Shown here one piece after another: positions 39,631-48,279 of a DNA stretch of 64,000 nt. The notes under the pieces were generated by a model, which searched no databases, was not told the origin of the DNA, and was given only the letters and a program-made list of their open reading frames with translations. The stretch comes from Haloparvum alkalitolerans (GTDB lineage Archaea > Halobacteriota > Halobacteria > Halobacteriales > Haloferacaceae). The position numbers were made by a program, and so were the translations under genes. The stretch is from assembly GCF_050122995.1 (NCBI RefSeq), contig NZ_JBNLIA010000013.1, forward strand, positions 62,001-126,000. The letters run 5' to 3'. Position 1 is the stretch's first letter; each line of letters opens with the position of its first letter.

Positions 39631-41979
39631 TCAGTCCGCAGCCGGACTCGGCGCGTCGACGAGCCGGTGGAGAAGCTGTGTCGCGGGCGCCTTCGCGAGC
39701 GGCTCGTTCGCGTTGCCGCAGTGAGGCGACTGGACGCACGCGGGACAGCCGTCCGCGCAGTCACAGCCCTCGATGAGGCGCGCCGTCCGGGCGAACAGTT
39801 CCTCGACCCGCTCGAACCCCCGTCGCGTCAGCCCGACGCCGCCGGGGTAGCCGTCGTAGACGAACACCGTCGCGGCGTCGGTGTGGGGGTGATACGGCGT
39901 CGAGAGACCGCCTACGTCCGCGCGGTCGCACAGCAGGTGGAAGGGGAAAAGCGAGATGACGCCGTGCTCGGCCGCGTGAATGCCGCCGTTGAAGCCGTGC
40001 TCGCCGTGGTCGGCGCGCACGTCCGTTTCCACGTCCTCCGGAACCGGGAAGTAGAGCGCCCGCGTGCGGAGCGTGGTCTCGGGAAGGTCGAGCGTCTTCT
40101 GCCCGAGCGACTCGCCCGTCGAGGAGTCGCGGCGCTCGAACCCCGTCACGCGCTCGGTGACGGTCACGTCCGCGAACCGGACCGGCGTGTCCGGCCGGGC
40201 CGAGAGCGGGCGCTCGTCGAGGTCCTCGTTCACGACCACGTCCTTCTCGGTGAGGACCTGCGTGTAGTAGTCGGCCCACGTCGTCGACAGCTCCGCCACG
40301 TCGCGGTTGAGGTCGAGTTTCGTCACCTCGTAGGTGCGACCCTGCTGGTGGTAGATTGCGCCCGGATGGGCGTCTCGCATCGCGTCCGAGAGCCCGAGCG
40401 AAGCGACCGTCTCGTTGCGACCGGTGTCGATCAGGTCCACCTCGCGCTCCTCGGCTGTCCGCAGGTTCAGCTCGTGTTGCGGGCTCGTGTCGCCGTTGAA
40501 CGTCCAGCGCGTCCCGTCCCGCGTCTCGCGGCGGTCGAGCACGCCGTGCTCCGTGAACTCCGCGACGATCCCGGGGAACTCGTCGCCGAAGTGGTCGCGG
40601 TCCCCCGGCGCGAGCCAGTTCTCGTCGGCCGCGCAGGCGACGTGTCGCGGGAGCAGTTGGTCGTTCTCCGGGTCGCAGATGGCGTCCTCCGGCGGCGCCT
40701 CGAACAGGTCCTCGGGGTTGTTCATCAGGTACTGGTCGAGCTGGTCCTCGCCGCCGACCAGCACCACGAGTGCGGGGTCGTCGCCGCGGCCCGCGCGGCC
40801 GGCCTGCTGGAACGTGTTCATCCGCGTCCCGGGGTAGCCGTCCAGCAGGACGGCGTCCAGTCCGCCCACGTCCACGCCGAGTTCCAGCGCGTTCGTCGAC
40901 CAGACGCCGCGCAGGTCGCCCTCGTGCAGCCGCGTTTCGAGGTCCCGGCGCGTGTCGTCTTTGAGCGCCGCCTGATACGCCCCGACCTTGCCGGCCAACT
41001 CCCGCTCGCCGCGCTCGCGGAGGTCGTCCGCGCTGTCGGTCGCGTACTGCTCGGCTGTCTGTCGCGCCCGCGTGAACGTCAGCGTCTGGTGACCCTGCTG
41101 GACCAGATCCACGAACAGCCGCTTCGTCTCGGTGTGGCTCGACTTCCGGCGCCCGCTCCCGCGCTCCTGCCAGTCGTCGTCGTACTCCGGCGGGTTCCAC
41201 AGCACCCAGTCCCGCGGCCCGCGCCCGGACGCGTCCTCGTCCACGAGCGCGAAATTCTCCTCGTCGCGGCCGGTGACGGTCGCGGCGTGCGCGACCGGAT
41301 TGCCGATGGTCGCGGAACAGCAGACGTACTGGGGGTCCGCACCGAACCGCTCGCAGAGCCTGTTGAGCCGGCGGAGCGCGAGCGCGACCCCCGAACCGAA
41401 CACGCCGCGGTAGTTGTGGACCTCGTCGACGACGACCAGTTCCAGCGACGAGAAGAACCACTCCCAGAGCCGGTAGCCGTACGGCAACAGCCCGTAGTGG
41501 AGCATGTCCGGGTTCGACAGGAGGACCGTCGGCCGCCGGTCGCGCACGTCACGCTTCTCCGACCGCGACAGCCGCCCGGTGTAGGTGTCGACCGACACCC
41601 GGCTTCCGAAACCCAGGTCTCCGGCCAACGCCGACAGCGTCTCCTCCTGGTCGGAGATGAGCGCGTTCTGCGGCCCGAGGTAGAGCGTCCGGCCGCCGTG
41701 GTCCATCGCGCGCTCGAAGGCGGGAACCGTGTACGCCAGCGACTTCCCGCTCGCGGTCTCGGTGGCGATAACCGCGTCCTTCCCGTCGCGGACCGCCTCG
41801 ATGGCGGCCGCCTGATGCTCGTACAGGCGGTCGATGCCGCGCTCGGCGAGCGCGTCCGCCAGCCGCGGCTCCAGACCGACGTCCGCGAACGACGGCTCCC
41901 GCCCCGGAACCCGGCGATGCTCAGCGATCTGTCCCTCGTAGTAGGGCCGCGAGCGCAACCAGTCGACGACGTCTTCCAC
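39631..41979 (-). CDS. Hrq1/MrfA-type DEAD/DEAH helicase with DUF1998 cysteine cluster
   Basis: A 782-residue superfamily-2 helicase. Walker A is TETASGKS (73-80), the Walker B is VVVDEVHNY, and motif VI is QQAGRAGRGDDP. The C-terminal DUF1998 domain ends in a cysteine set C739, C741, C745, C748, C754 (GCDCADGCPACVQSPHC), the hallmark of the Hrq1/MrfA group. Bacterial MrfA repairs mitomycin-type DNA crosslinks with an exonuclease partner, and yeast Hrq1 acts in crosslink repair. A crosslink or bulky-lesion role is inferred. No MrfB-like nuclease is adjacent. Repeat B lies upstream of its start. Confidence 0.85.
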   Translation of the reverse strand: MEDVVDWLRSRPYYEGQIAEHRRVPGREPSFADVGLEPRLADALAERGIDRLYEHQAAAIEAVRDGKDAVIATETASGKSLAYTVPAFERAMDHGGRTLYLGPQNALISDQEETLSALAGDLGFGSRVSVDTYTGRLSRSEKRDVRDRRPTVLLSNPDMLHYGLLPYGYRLWEWFFSSLELVVVDEVHNYRGVFGSGVALALRRLNRLCERFGADPQYVCCSATIGNPVAHAATVTGRDEENFALVDEDASGRGPRDWVLWNPPEYDDDWQERGSGRRKSSHTETKRLFVDLVQQGHQTLTFTRARQTAEQYATDSADDLRERGERELAGKVGAYQAALKDDTRRDLETRLHEGDLRGVWSTNALELGVDVGGLDAVLLDGYPGTRMNTFQQAGRAGRGDDPALVVLVGGEDQLDQYLMNNPEDLFEAPPEDAICDPENDQLLPRHVACAADENWLAPGDRDHFGDEFPGIVAEFTEHGVLDRRETRDGTRWTFNGDTSPQHELNLRTAEEREVDLIDTGRNETVASLGLSDAMRDAHPGAIYHQQGRTYEVTKLDLNRDVAELSTTWADYYTQVLTEKDVVVNEDLDERPLSARPDTPVRFADVTVTERVTGFERRDSSTGESLGQKTLDLPETTLRTRALYFPVPEDVETDVRADHGEHGFNGGIHAAEHGVISLFPFHLLCDRADVGGLSTPYHPHTDAATVFVYDGYPGGVGLTRRGFERVEELFARTARLIEGCDCADGCPACVQSPHCGNANEPLAKAPATQLLHRLVDAPSPAAD

Positions 41980-42030
41980 GGTTACCTCACCGTCGGCGGG
42001 CGGCGAGCCTAAGGCTTCTCCCCGACCTTT

Positions 42031-42272
42031 TTCTGCGTCGGGTCGCGCCGGCGCGAAGCGCCGGCTTGACCACTCCTTGAAAAATGTCGATCAAAAAGGG
42101 GCCGCGGGCGGCGCTGCGGGCGCTGCGCGCCCTCGCGCCGCCGCGGTACCACAACCTGGACAGAAACCGCCACAGCACCGCCTACCGCGACCGCCCCAGC
42201 ACCACACCGCCCAGCACCGCAACCGCCACAGAACCGCCTACCGCGACCGCCCCAGCACCGCGACCGCCACGG
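42031..42272 (+). repeat. Repeat family B, copy 1: hairpin element plus CA-rich tract
   Basis: This region starts at a T-run (CCTTTTTCTGCG) and contains a perfect 8-bp hairpin GCCGGCGC/GCGCCGGC (42047-42065). An A-rich linker (GAAAAATGTCGATCAAAAAG) follows, then a 45-bp G+C hairpin block (42102-42146) that differs at two positions from the minus strand of 56404-56448. From about 42160 to 42272 the plus strand is T-poor, built from ACCGC-type units with a 27-bp direct repeat (ACCGCCTACCGCGACCGCC onwards). It fills the divergent gap upstream of the helicase and membrane protein genes. Confidence 0.85.
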
Positions 42273-42304
42273 CACTATTTATGAACGGCTGTCGAAGCAT
42301 CCGT

Positions 42305-42850
42305 ATGTCTGGCTCGGCAGTCGAGAAACTCGGCGTCGCCTGCCACCGGTACGGTCCCGGGCGGTTGCCTGGTGCCCGCCGCAGATGCCTCGGCACGGGC
42401 TACGCCTGCGCGTCGACCGCGGTTCTGGCGACCACCGCGTTCGTGCACCTGATGGTCCCGTTCCTGCTCGTGAACCCCGACTCAGCGGCCCTGTTCTGGG
42501 CGGTCTTCGGCCTCCTTCTGCTCCCGGTCGTCGTGCCGGCCGCGTTCGTGTCCGGCGTCGCGACGTGGCGCCTGCTCCCCGACTGGCTCCCGGCGTACGG
42601 CGCGGTCGCCGGACTCGTCTCGGCAGTTGCGACGTACTGTCTCGTCACGGTCGCGCTGGTCCCGATACTGGCGTACGGGAACCCCCTGCTGACAGGCATC
42701 GAGTCGACTCCGAACCTCCCGGTTCTCGCAGGCAGCGCCGCGGTCGTCGGTATCGTCGCCTTCCTACTGACGTTCTGGGTCGCAGTCCCCGCCGGCGTCG
42801 CGGGCGGATACGTCTACGAGGGCGCCCGACCGGCGACGCTCGAGGACTAG
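42305..42850 (+). CDS. Four-helix membrane protein, uncharacterised
   Basis: A 181-residue protein with four clear transmembrane segments (STAVLATTAFVHLMVPFLLV, LFWAVFGLLLLPVVVPAAF, VAGLVSAVATYCLVTVALV and GIVAFLLTFWVAVPAGVAGG) and a cytosolic Arg/Gly-rich N-terminus containing two cysteines. I do not recognise the family. A TATA-like CTATTTA at 42275-42281 is about 27 nt before the ATG at 42305; the in-frame ATG at 42281 overlaps that box and is less likely. It may be a small transporter-like or accessory membrane protein. Confidence 0.7.
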   Translation: MSGSAVEKLGVACHRYGPGRLPGARRRCLGTGYACASTAVLATTAFVHLMVPFLLVNPDSAALFWAVFGLLLLPVVVPAAFVSGVATWRLLPDWLPAYGAVAGLVSAVATYCLVTVALVPILAYGNPLLTGIESTPNLPVLAGSAAVVGIVAFLLTFWVAVPAGVAGGYVYEGARPATLED

Positions 42851-42939
42851 TCGACCGGCCGTGCGCCGACCGTCGCGGCGGTCGCGGACCCCCCCAACTC
42901 GGGAGAAGGATTTTGCGCCCCTCCCGCGTGGGCACACGC

Positions 42940-43425
42940 ATGGATCCCGTCAACGAGGCCGACCTCGACTGGGAGGCGGGCGACCGCGGCGACCCGCCGT
43001 TCCGCCGCAAGCGCCTCGCCGCGGCCGCGGGCGGCACGGACCTCGGATGTAGCCTCTACGAACTCCCCGCCGGCGCGAAGTCGTGGCCCTATCACTACCA
43101 CGCCGGCAACGAGGAGGCGATCTACGTCCTCGCCGGGTCGGGAACGCTCCGGACGCCCGAGGGACCGGTCCCGATCGAGGCCGGCGACTACGTCGCGTTC
43201 CCCGCCGACGAGTCGGGCGGCCACCGCGTCGTCAACGACGGCGAGGAGCCGGTCCGCTACCTCGCGATGTCCACGATGAACGAACCGGACGTGACGGTCT
43301 ACCCCGACTCGGAGAAGTTCGGCGTCTACGCCGGCGCGCCGCCGGGCGACCGCGGCGAGCGCTCGCTGTCGGGCTACTACCGGATCGATGAGGACGTCGA
43401 CTACTGGGAGGACGAGGAGCCGTGA
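42940..43425 (+). CDS. Cupin-domain protein
   Basis: A 161-residue single cupin. Metal-binding motif 1 is seen as H52-x-H54...E58/E59 (YHYHAGNEEAIYVLAG), and motif 2 as the late H95 (ESGGHRVVND) after AGDYVAFPAD. The set is complete, so a metal-dependent isomerase/dioxygenase-type or binding role is possible. The C-terminal YPDSEKFGVYAG and GYYRIDEDVDYW segments are typical of the haloarchaeal group. Its stop overlaps the start of the Nudix gene (GTGA), so the two are translationally coupled. Confidence 0.88.
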   Translation: MDPVNEADLDWEAGDRGDPPFRRKRLAAAAGGTDLGCSLYELPAGAKSWPYHYHAGNEEAIYVLAGSGTLRTPEGPVPIEAGDYVAFPADESGGHRVVNDGEEPVRYLAMSTMNEPDVTVYPDSEKFGVYAGAPPGDRGERSLSGYYRIDEDVDYWEDEEP

Positions 43426-43958
43426 CGGGGGCGGGCGGTGACGCGAACCCGGACGCGCCGCGCGAACCGCACCTGATCCGCGTCGATCCGGGCCGACTCA
43501 CGGAGTTCGAGGCGTGGGCGACCGAGGGCACGGCGCGGGCGGTCGCGGCGCGCGTTCTGGACCCCGCGGGTCGCATCGCGCTCGTCAAGAACGGCTGGTC
43601 CGAGGGGTGGACGCTCCCCGGCGGCGGCGTCGAACCGGGCGAGGAACCGGCCGCGGCGGCCGCGCGCGAGGTCCGCGAGGAGACCGCGCTGGCGGCGACC
43701 GTCGGCGAGCGGCTCGTCGTGCTCGACCAGTTGTACGTCTCCAGCGCGGACGTGCCCGCGGACGCGTCGGCCGGGGAGGTGCCGGAGGAAGCGGTCGCGT
43801 ACCGCGGCGAGTGTCACGTCTTCGCGGCGACCGCCGACGGGGCCATCCCGCCGGTGGCGGAACTGGGCGTCTCGGGGGAGACGATCCGGGCGGCGCGCTG
43901 GTTCGAGACGGTGCCCGAGGACCTCCACGACGGGGCCGTGGTGCGGCCGTATCTGTGA
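43422..43958 (+). CDS. Nudix hydrolase
   Basis: A 178-residue Nudix protein. The Nudix box reads GGVEPGEEPAAAAAREVREE; the final Gly of the consensus is replaced (TAL), a tolerated change. It would hydrolyse a nucleoside diphosphate linked to another moiety. The start is GTG at 43422, overlapping the cupin stop by 4 bp. An N-terminal ~40-residue strand region precedes the fold. The substrate is unknown; coupling with a cupin hints at sugar-nucleotide housekeeping, but that is a guess. Confidence 0.88.
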   Translation: MTGAGGDANPDAPREPHLIRVDPGRLTEFEAWATEGTARAVAARVLDPAGRIALVKNGWSEGWTLPGGGVEPGEEPAAAAAREVREETALAATVGERLVVLDQLYVSSADVPADASAGEVPEEAVAYRGECHVFAATADGAIPPVAELGVSGETIRAARWFETVPEDLHDGAVVRPYL

Positions 43959-44030
43959 GCTCGCGGCTCCGGCCGCCGTCCCCCGCAGTCGTCCCCGAAC
44001 CGTGGGAAGGAGTCGCGCCGTCCAACAACG

Positions 44031-44038
44031 CTTAAACC
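44031..44038 (+). promoter_or_regulatory. TATA-like box for thrS
   Basis: CTTAAACC is centred about 27 nt before the ATG at 44061, within a 102-bp gap downstream of the Nudix gene, giving a leaderless thrS transcript. Confidence 0.6.
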
Positions 44039-44060
44039 CCTCGTCCGGTTTGACCGAAGT

Positions 44061-46013
44061 ATGAGCGAGACCGATGCTCAGGCCGACGTGACGGTCGTCC
44101 TTCCGGACGGATCAGAACTCTCCGTACCGGCGGGGGCGACACTGGAGGACGTGGCCTACGAGATCGGCCCGGGGCTCGGTCGTGACACGGTTGCGGGCAA
44201 GATCGACGGCGAGCTGGTGAGCAAGCACGCCGCGGTCCACGACGGCGCCCACGTCGAGATCGTCACCGACCAGTCCGACGAGTACCTGCAGGTGCTGCGC
44301 CACTCCGCGGCCCACGTCTTCGCGCAGGCGCTCCAGCGGCTGTACCCCGAGGCGAAGCTGACCATCGGCCCGCCGACCGACGAGGGGTTCTACTACGACG
44401 TGGCGAACGTCGACCTCGACGAGGAGGACCTCGCGGAGATCGAGTCGGAGATGGAGTCGATCATCGAGGCCGACTACGACATCGAGCGCGTCGAGCGCTC
44501 CCGCGAGGAGGCGCTTTCGATCTACGAGGACAACGAGTTCAAGCGTCAGATCCTCGACGAGGAGGCCGACGAGGAGACGGTCACCTTCTACGAGCAGGAC
44601 GACTGGCAGGACCTCTGTCAGGGCCCCCACGTCGCCTCGACCGGCGAGGTCGGGGCGGTCGAGCTGCTCGACATCTCCGCGGCTTACTGGCGCGGCGAGG
44701 AGGACAACGAGACGCTGACGCGCGTCTCCGGCACGGCGTTCCCCTCCGAGAAGGACCTCGAGGAGTTCCTCGAGCTGCGCGAGCAGGCCAAGGAGCGCGA
44801 CCACCGCAAGATCGGCCAGGAGATGGACCTGTTCTCCATCCCGACCGTGACGGGGCCGGGGCTTCCGCTGTACCACCCCAACGGGAAGACGGTGCTCCGG
44901 GAGCTCTCGGAGTACGCGGACCGGCTCAACCGCGAACACGGCTACGACGAGGTCGAGACGCCCCACGTCTTCCGGACGGAGCTGTGGAAGCAGTCGGGCC
45001 ACTACGAGAACTACAAGGACAGCATGTTCCTCCTCGACGTGAACGACGAGGAGTACGGCCTCAAGCCGATGAACTGCCCGGGCCACGCCACCATCTTCGA
45101 CCAGAAGACGTGGTCGTACCGCGACCTCCCCAAGCGCTACTTCGAGAACGGGAAGGTGTACCGCAAGGAGCAGCGCGGCGAGCTCTCCGGCCTCTCGCGC
45201 GTCTGGTCGTTCACCATCGACGACGGCCACCTGTTCGTCCGCCCAGACCAGATCCGCGAGGAGATCGAGACGGTCATCGAGATGATCTTCGAGGTCGTCG
45301 AGACGGTCGGGCTCGACGTGGAGGTCGCGCTGGCGACCCGCCCCGAGAAGTCCGTCGGCAGCGACGAGATCTGGGAGTCCGCGGAGGAACAGCTCCGCGA
45401 CGTGCTGGAGTCGGGGGGCTACGACTACGAGGTCGAGGCGGGCGACGGCGCGTTCTACGGCCCGAAGATCGACTTCTCGTTCGAGGACGCGCTCGGCCGC
45501 CTGTGGGACGGCCCCACGGTCCAGCTCGACTTCAACATGCCCGAGCGGTTCGACCTCTCGTACACGGGCGAGGACAACGAGGAGCACCGCCCGGTGATGA
45601 TCCACCGCGCGCTGTACGGCTCCTACGAGCGCTTCTTCATGGTGCTGATCGAGCACTTCGACGGGAACTTCCCGCTGTGGCTCGCGCCCGAGCAGGTCCG
45701 CGTGCTCCCCGTCTCCGACGAGACGCTCGGCTACGCCCACCGCGTGAAGAACGCGCTCGACGACGCCGGCTTCCGCGTCGAGGTCGAGGACCGCGACTGG
45801 ACGGTCGGCCGCAAGATCCGGCAGGCCCACGACGACCGGCTTCCGTACATGGTCGTCGTCGGCGGCGACGAGGAAGAAGCCGGCACGGTCTCCGTCCGCG
45901 ACCGCTTCGAGAACGAGCGCAACGACGTGGACCTCGACGAGTTCGTCGCGCACCTCGAGGCGGAGCGCGCCGAAAAGCGGATCGAGCCCGACTTCGTCTC
46001 CGACGCGGAGTGA
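44061..46013 (+). CDS. thrS: Threonyl-tRNA synthetase, bacterial type
   Basis: A 650-residue ThrRS. Domains in order: TGS (residues about 8-70), the N2 editing domain with HSAAHVFA and CQGPH (the HxxxH plus Cys/His editing residues), class II catalytic core (MNCPGHATIF motif; KVYRKEQRGE), and the C-terminal anticodon-binding domain (LAPEQVRVLPVSD onward). The N2 editing domain is the bacterial kind, unlike the D-aminoacyl-like editing domain of most archaea. This is the known situation in Halobacteria and reflects an old replacement. It charges tRNA-Thr and clears Ser mistakes. Confidence 0.97.
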   Translation: MSETDAQADVTVVLPDGSELSVPAGATLEDVAYEIGPGLGRDTVAGKIDGELVSKHAAVHDGAHVEIVTDQSDEYLQVLRHSAAHVFAQALQRLYPEAKLTIGPPTDEGFYYDVANVDLDEEDLAEIESEMESIIEADYDIERVERSREEALSIYEDNEFKRQILDEEADEETVTFYEQDDWQDLCQGPHVASTGEVGAVELLDISAAYWRGEEDNETLTRVSGTAFPSEKDLEEFLELREQAKERDHRKIGQEMDLFSIPTVTGPGLPLYHPNGKTVLRELSEYADRLNREHGYDEVETPHVFRTELWKQSGHYENYKDSMFLLDVNDEEYGLKPMNCPGHATIFDQKTWSYRDLPKRYFENGKVYRKEQRGELSGLSRVWSFTIDDGHLFVRPDQIREEIETVIEMIFEVVETVGLDVEVALATRPEKSVGSDEIWESAEEQLRDVLESGGYDYEVEAGDGAFYGPKIDFSFEDALGRLWDGPTVQLDFNMPERFDLSYTGEDNEEHRPVMIHRALYGSYERFFMVLIEHFDGNFPLWLAPEQVRVLPVSDETLGYAHRVKNALDDAGFRVEVEDRDWTVGRKIRQAHDDRLPYMVVVGGDEEEAGTVSVRDRFENERNDVDLDEFVAHLEAERAEKRIEPDFVSDAE

Positions 46014-46100
46014 GGCCGTAGCGTCCGCCGCTCCCCGATCCGCGCGGCCGCGTTCCCCTTCCGTCGCGTTTTTGCCCCCTCCAGCCACAGGTCCATGCGT

Positions 46101-47276
46101 ATGTCCCGCACGCCCGAGCAGGAGGCGCCCGGTCACGCCGAGGCGCCCGAGGTTGGAGAGCTGACGCCGCCGGACCGAACGCTGATGGGCCCCGGCCCGA
46201 GCCCGGTCCACCCACGGGTGCTCCGCGCGATGAGTACCCCCCTCGTGGGCCACCTCGACCCCTCGTTCGTCGAGATAATGAACGAGACGCAGGAGCTGCT
46301 CCGCTACACGTTCCGCACGGACAACCAGTGGACCATCCCCGTCTCCGGGACCGGCTCCGCGTCGATGGAGGCCGCCATCGGCAACCTCGTGGAGCCGGGC
46401 GAGACGATGCTCGTCCCGACGAACGGCTACTTCGGCGGTCGGATGGCCTCGATGGCGCGCCGCGCCGGCGGCGAGGTCGTGGAGGTCGACGCGCCGTGGG
46501 GTGAACCGCTCGACCCCGCGGACGTCGAGGCGGCCTTCGAGGAGCATCAGCCCGACGTGTTCGGCTTCGTCCACGCCGAGACCTCGACCGGCGTGCTCCA
46601 GCCGGAGGTCCCGGAGCTGACGAGCATCGCGCACGACCACGACGCGTACGTCATCGCGGATTCGGTCACCTCGCTCGGCGGCGTGGAGCTCCGTGTCGAC
46701 GAGTGGGACATCGACGTGGCCTACTCCGGCCCGCAGAAGTGCCTCTCCTGTCCGCCGGGCGCGAGCCCACTCACGCTGAACGACCGCGCGATGGACAAGG
46801 TGCTCGACCGCGAGGAGGAGCCACGGTCGTGGTACCTCGACCTCTCGCTTCTGGAGGGGTACTGGGGCGACGAGCGCGCCTACCACCACACCGCGCCCAT
46901 CACGAACGTCTACGCGCTCCGGGAGGCGCTCCGGCTCGTCGCGGAGGAGGGCATCGAGAACCGCTGGGCCCGCCACCGCGAGGTGGCCGGCGAGCTGAAG
47001 GCCGGGCTGGGTGAGCTCGGGCTCGAGATGAACGCGGACGACGAGTTCTGGCTCCCGAGCCTCAACGCCGTCCGCGTCCCCGACGGCGTCGACGACGCCG
47101 CCGTCATCGACCACCTCCTGAGCGAGCACGACTTGGAGATCGCCTCCGGGCTCGGCGACCTGGCCGGCGACATCTGGCGCATGGGCTGTATGGGCCACGG
47201 CGCCCGCACGAAGAACGTGGAGTTCCTGCTGGCGACGCTGGAGGAAGCGCTGAACGAGCAGGGGTACGAAGCGTAA
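46101..47276 (+). CDS. Class V aminotransferase (alanine/serine-glyoxylate type)
   Basis: A 391-residue PLP enzyme. The PLP lysine is K213 in AYSGPQKCLSCPPG, preceded by ADSVTSLGGVELRVDEW. GPGPSPVHPRVL and SGTGSASMEAAIGN are typical of the alanine/serine-glyoxylate group. Transamination of glyoxylate or pyruvate with Ala or Ser is the likely reaction. The ATG at 46101 is preferred over one at 46095 because MSRTPEQE is a standard start and a TATA-like TTTTTGCC (around 46069-46076) is then about 28 nt upstream. It follows thrS on the same strand. Confidence 0.85.
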   Translation: MSRTPEQEAPGHAEAPEVGELTPPDRTLMGPGPSPVHPRVLRAMSTPLVGHLDPSFVEIMNETQELLRYTFRTDNQWTIPVSGTGSASMEAAIGNLVEPGETMLVPTNGYFGGRMASMARRAGGEVVEVDAPWGEPLDPADVEAAFEEHQPDVFGFVHAETSTGVLQPEVPELTSIAHDHDAYVIADSVTSLGGVELRVDEWDIDVAYSGPQKCLSCPPGASPLTLNDRAMDKVLDREEEPRSWYLDLSLLEGYWGDERAYHHTAPITNVYALREALRLVAEEGIENRWARHREVAGELKAGLGELGLEMNADDEFWLPSLNAVRVPDGVDDAAVIDHLLSEHDLEIASGLGDLAGDIWRMGCMGHGARTKNVEFLLATLEEALNEQGYEA

Positions 47277-47400
47277 GTTGAGGCGGTCGCGGCGGTCCCT
47301 GCCCCGCGATACGCGACTCTTGGCGTGAACGTCCGCTCTGCCGTGCGTGCCGCTATCGTCTAGAGGTTTTTCGACCGCTCGCTGTACTTCGGTTTTTGAA

Positions 47401-48184
47401 TGATCGAGCGTCCTGCTGTGCTTGTTGCCAACACCCAGAAAGCCCTCGACCGCTCGCCCTTTCGGTCCGCCAGGGCGCTGTTTGTCGAGTCCGTCGTTGA
47501 GGCTGGTTGCTTGGTGATTCGCCACGCCGGCTGTCGGGTCAAGCGTGGCCTCACGCCTCCCCAGCCTCGCCGCAGCCGCGGTCGCGCGCCCGCACCGTAC
47601 CGCTTGCGCGACCGCGGCTGCGGGCTCCCTCGCGCGCGTCATTCGCGCGCGCCGAACGTTTGACAGCCAGTAGAGCGATGCGTTGTACCTGACTGATCAG
47701 GCTGCACTCACGGCGGGAGTTCTGCCCGATCCGCGAAAAACGTTTGTCCGCCGGCGGTGCGGTGTTGTGCGGGGCGGTGCGGTCGGCGCGCGCCGTGGCG
47801 ACCGCGAAGCGTGTCGGCACGACCGCGTGAGGGAGACGGCGGCTCGGCCGCCTGCGGTGCGGTTTCGCGGCCGCGCCGCCGTCGAGGCTGGGGAGGGGCG
47901 AGGCTGCGGTGTTGTGCGGTTGCGGGGCGGTTGCGGTGGGTGGGACTGAAAGGGGCAGCCGGCTCGATTCGGCCCCGACGACGTAAGCACCGCAGTTCCG
48001 CGGCGACCTTGTGTCGCCGCGATTGTCTGAGGAGCGCAGCGAGGCGCGGCCGGTCGAGCCGGCTGGGGCTTTCTGGGTGTTGCTGTCCCGATCAGCAGGA
48101 TCGACACCAGAACAAGATTCGTCGTAGGGAGAGCCGGCTGGGGCTTTCTGGGTGTTGCTGTTCCAAGCAGCAGAATCTGCGATA
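47401..48184 (+). repeat. Repeat family A, copy 2: 784-bp non-coding element bounded by inverted repeats
   Basis: This shorter copy of the 12978 element fills most of the 1003-bp gap before the cystathionine enzyme gene. The 16-bp motif CAACACCCAGAAAGCC (47429-47444) is repeated in inverse at 48142-48157, and the similarity extends outwards to both ends, making imperfect ~40-bp terminal inverted repeats. It lacks the hairpin insertion of copy 1. Two 75-bp tandem units begin at 48056 and 48131. Reading frames differ from those of copy 1, arguing against coding. Confidence 0.85.
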
Positions 48185-48279
48185 GAAACAGAAAACGCGC
48201 ACACCTAGCGAACGAGATAGTTACAGAAATCGCCGCCAGAAACGTCCAGAACGCCCCGATCACACCCAACCTAGTCGCC

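Noticed and set aside
44112..47642. A minus-strand open frame of over 1100 codons opposite thrS and the aminotransferase gene
   Set aside because: It is the reverse-complement shadow of two well-supported genes; composition is repetitive and no motif is recognisable.
47551..48204. Open frames with NTQKAPAGS-like repeats in repeat A copy 2
   Set aside because: The peptide repeats arise from the 75-bp DNA unit and its inverted end, not from protein selection; the frames break in copy 1.
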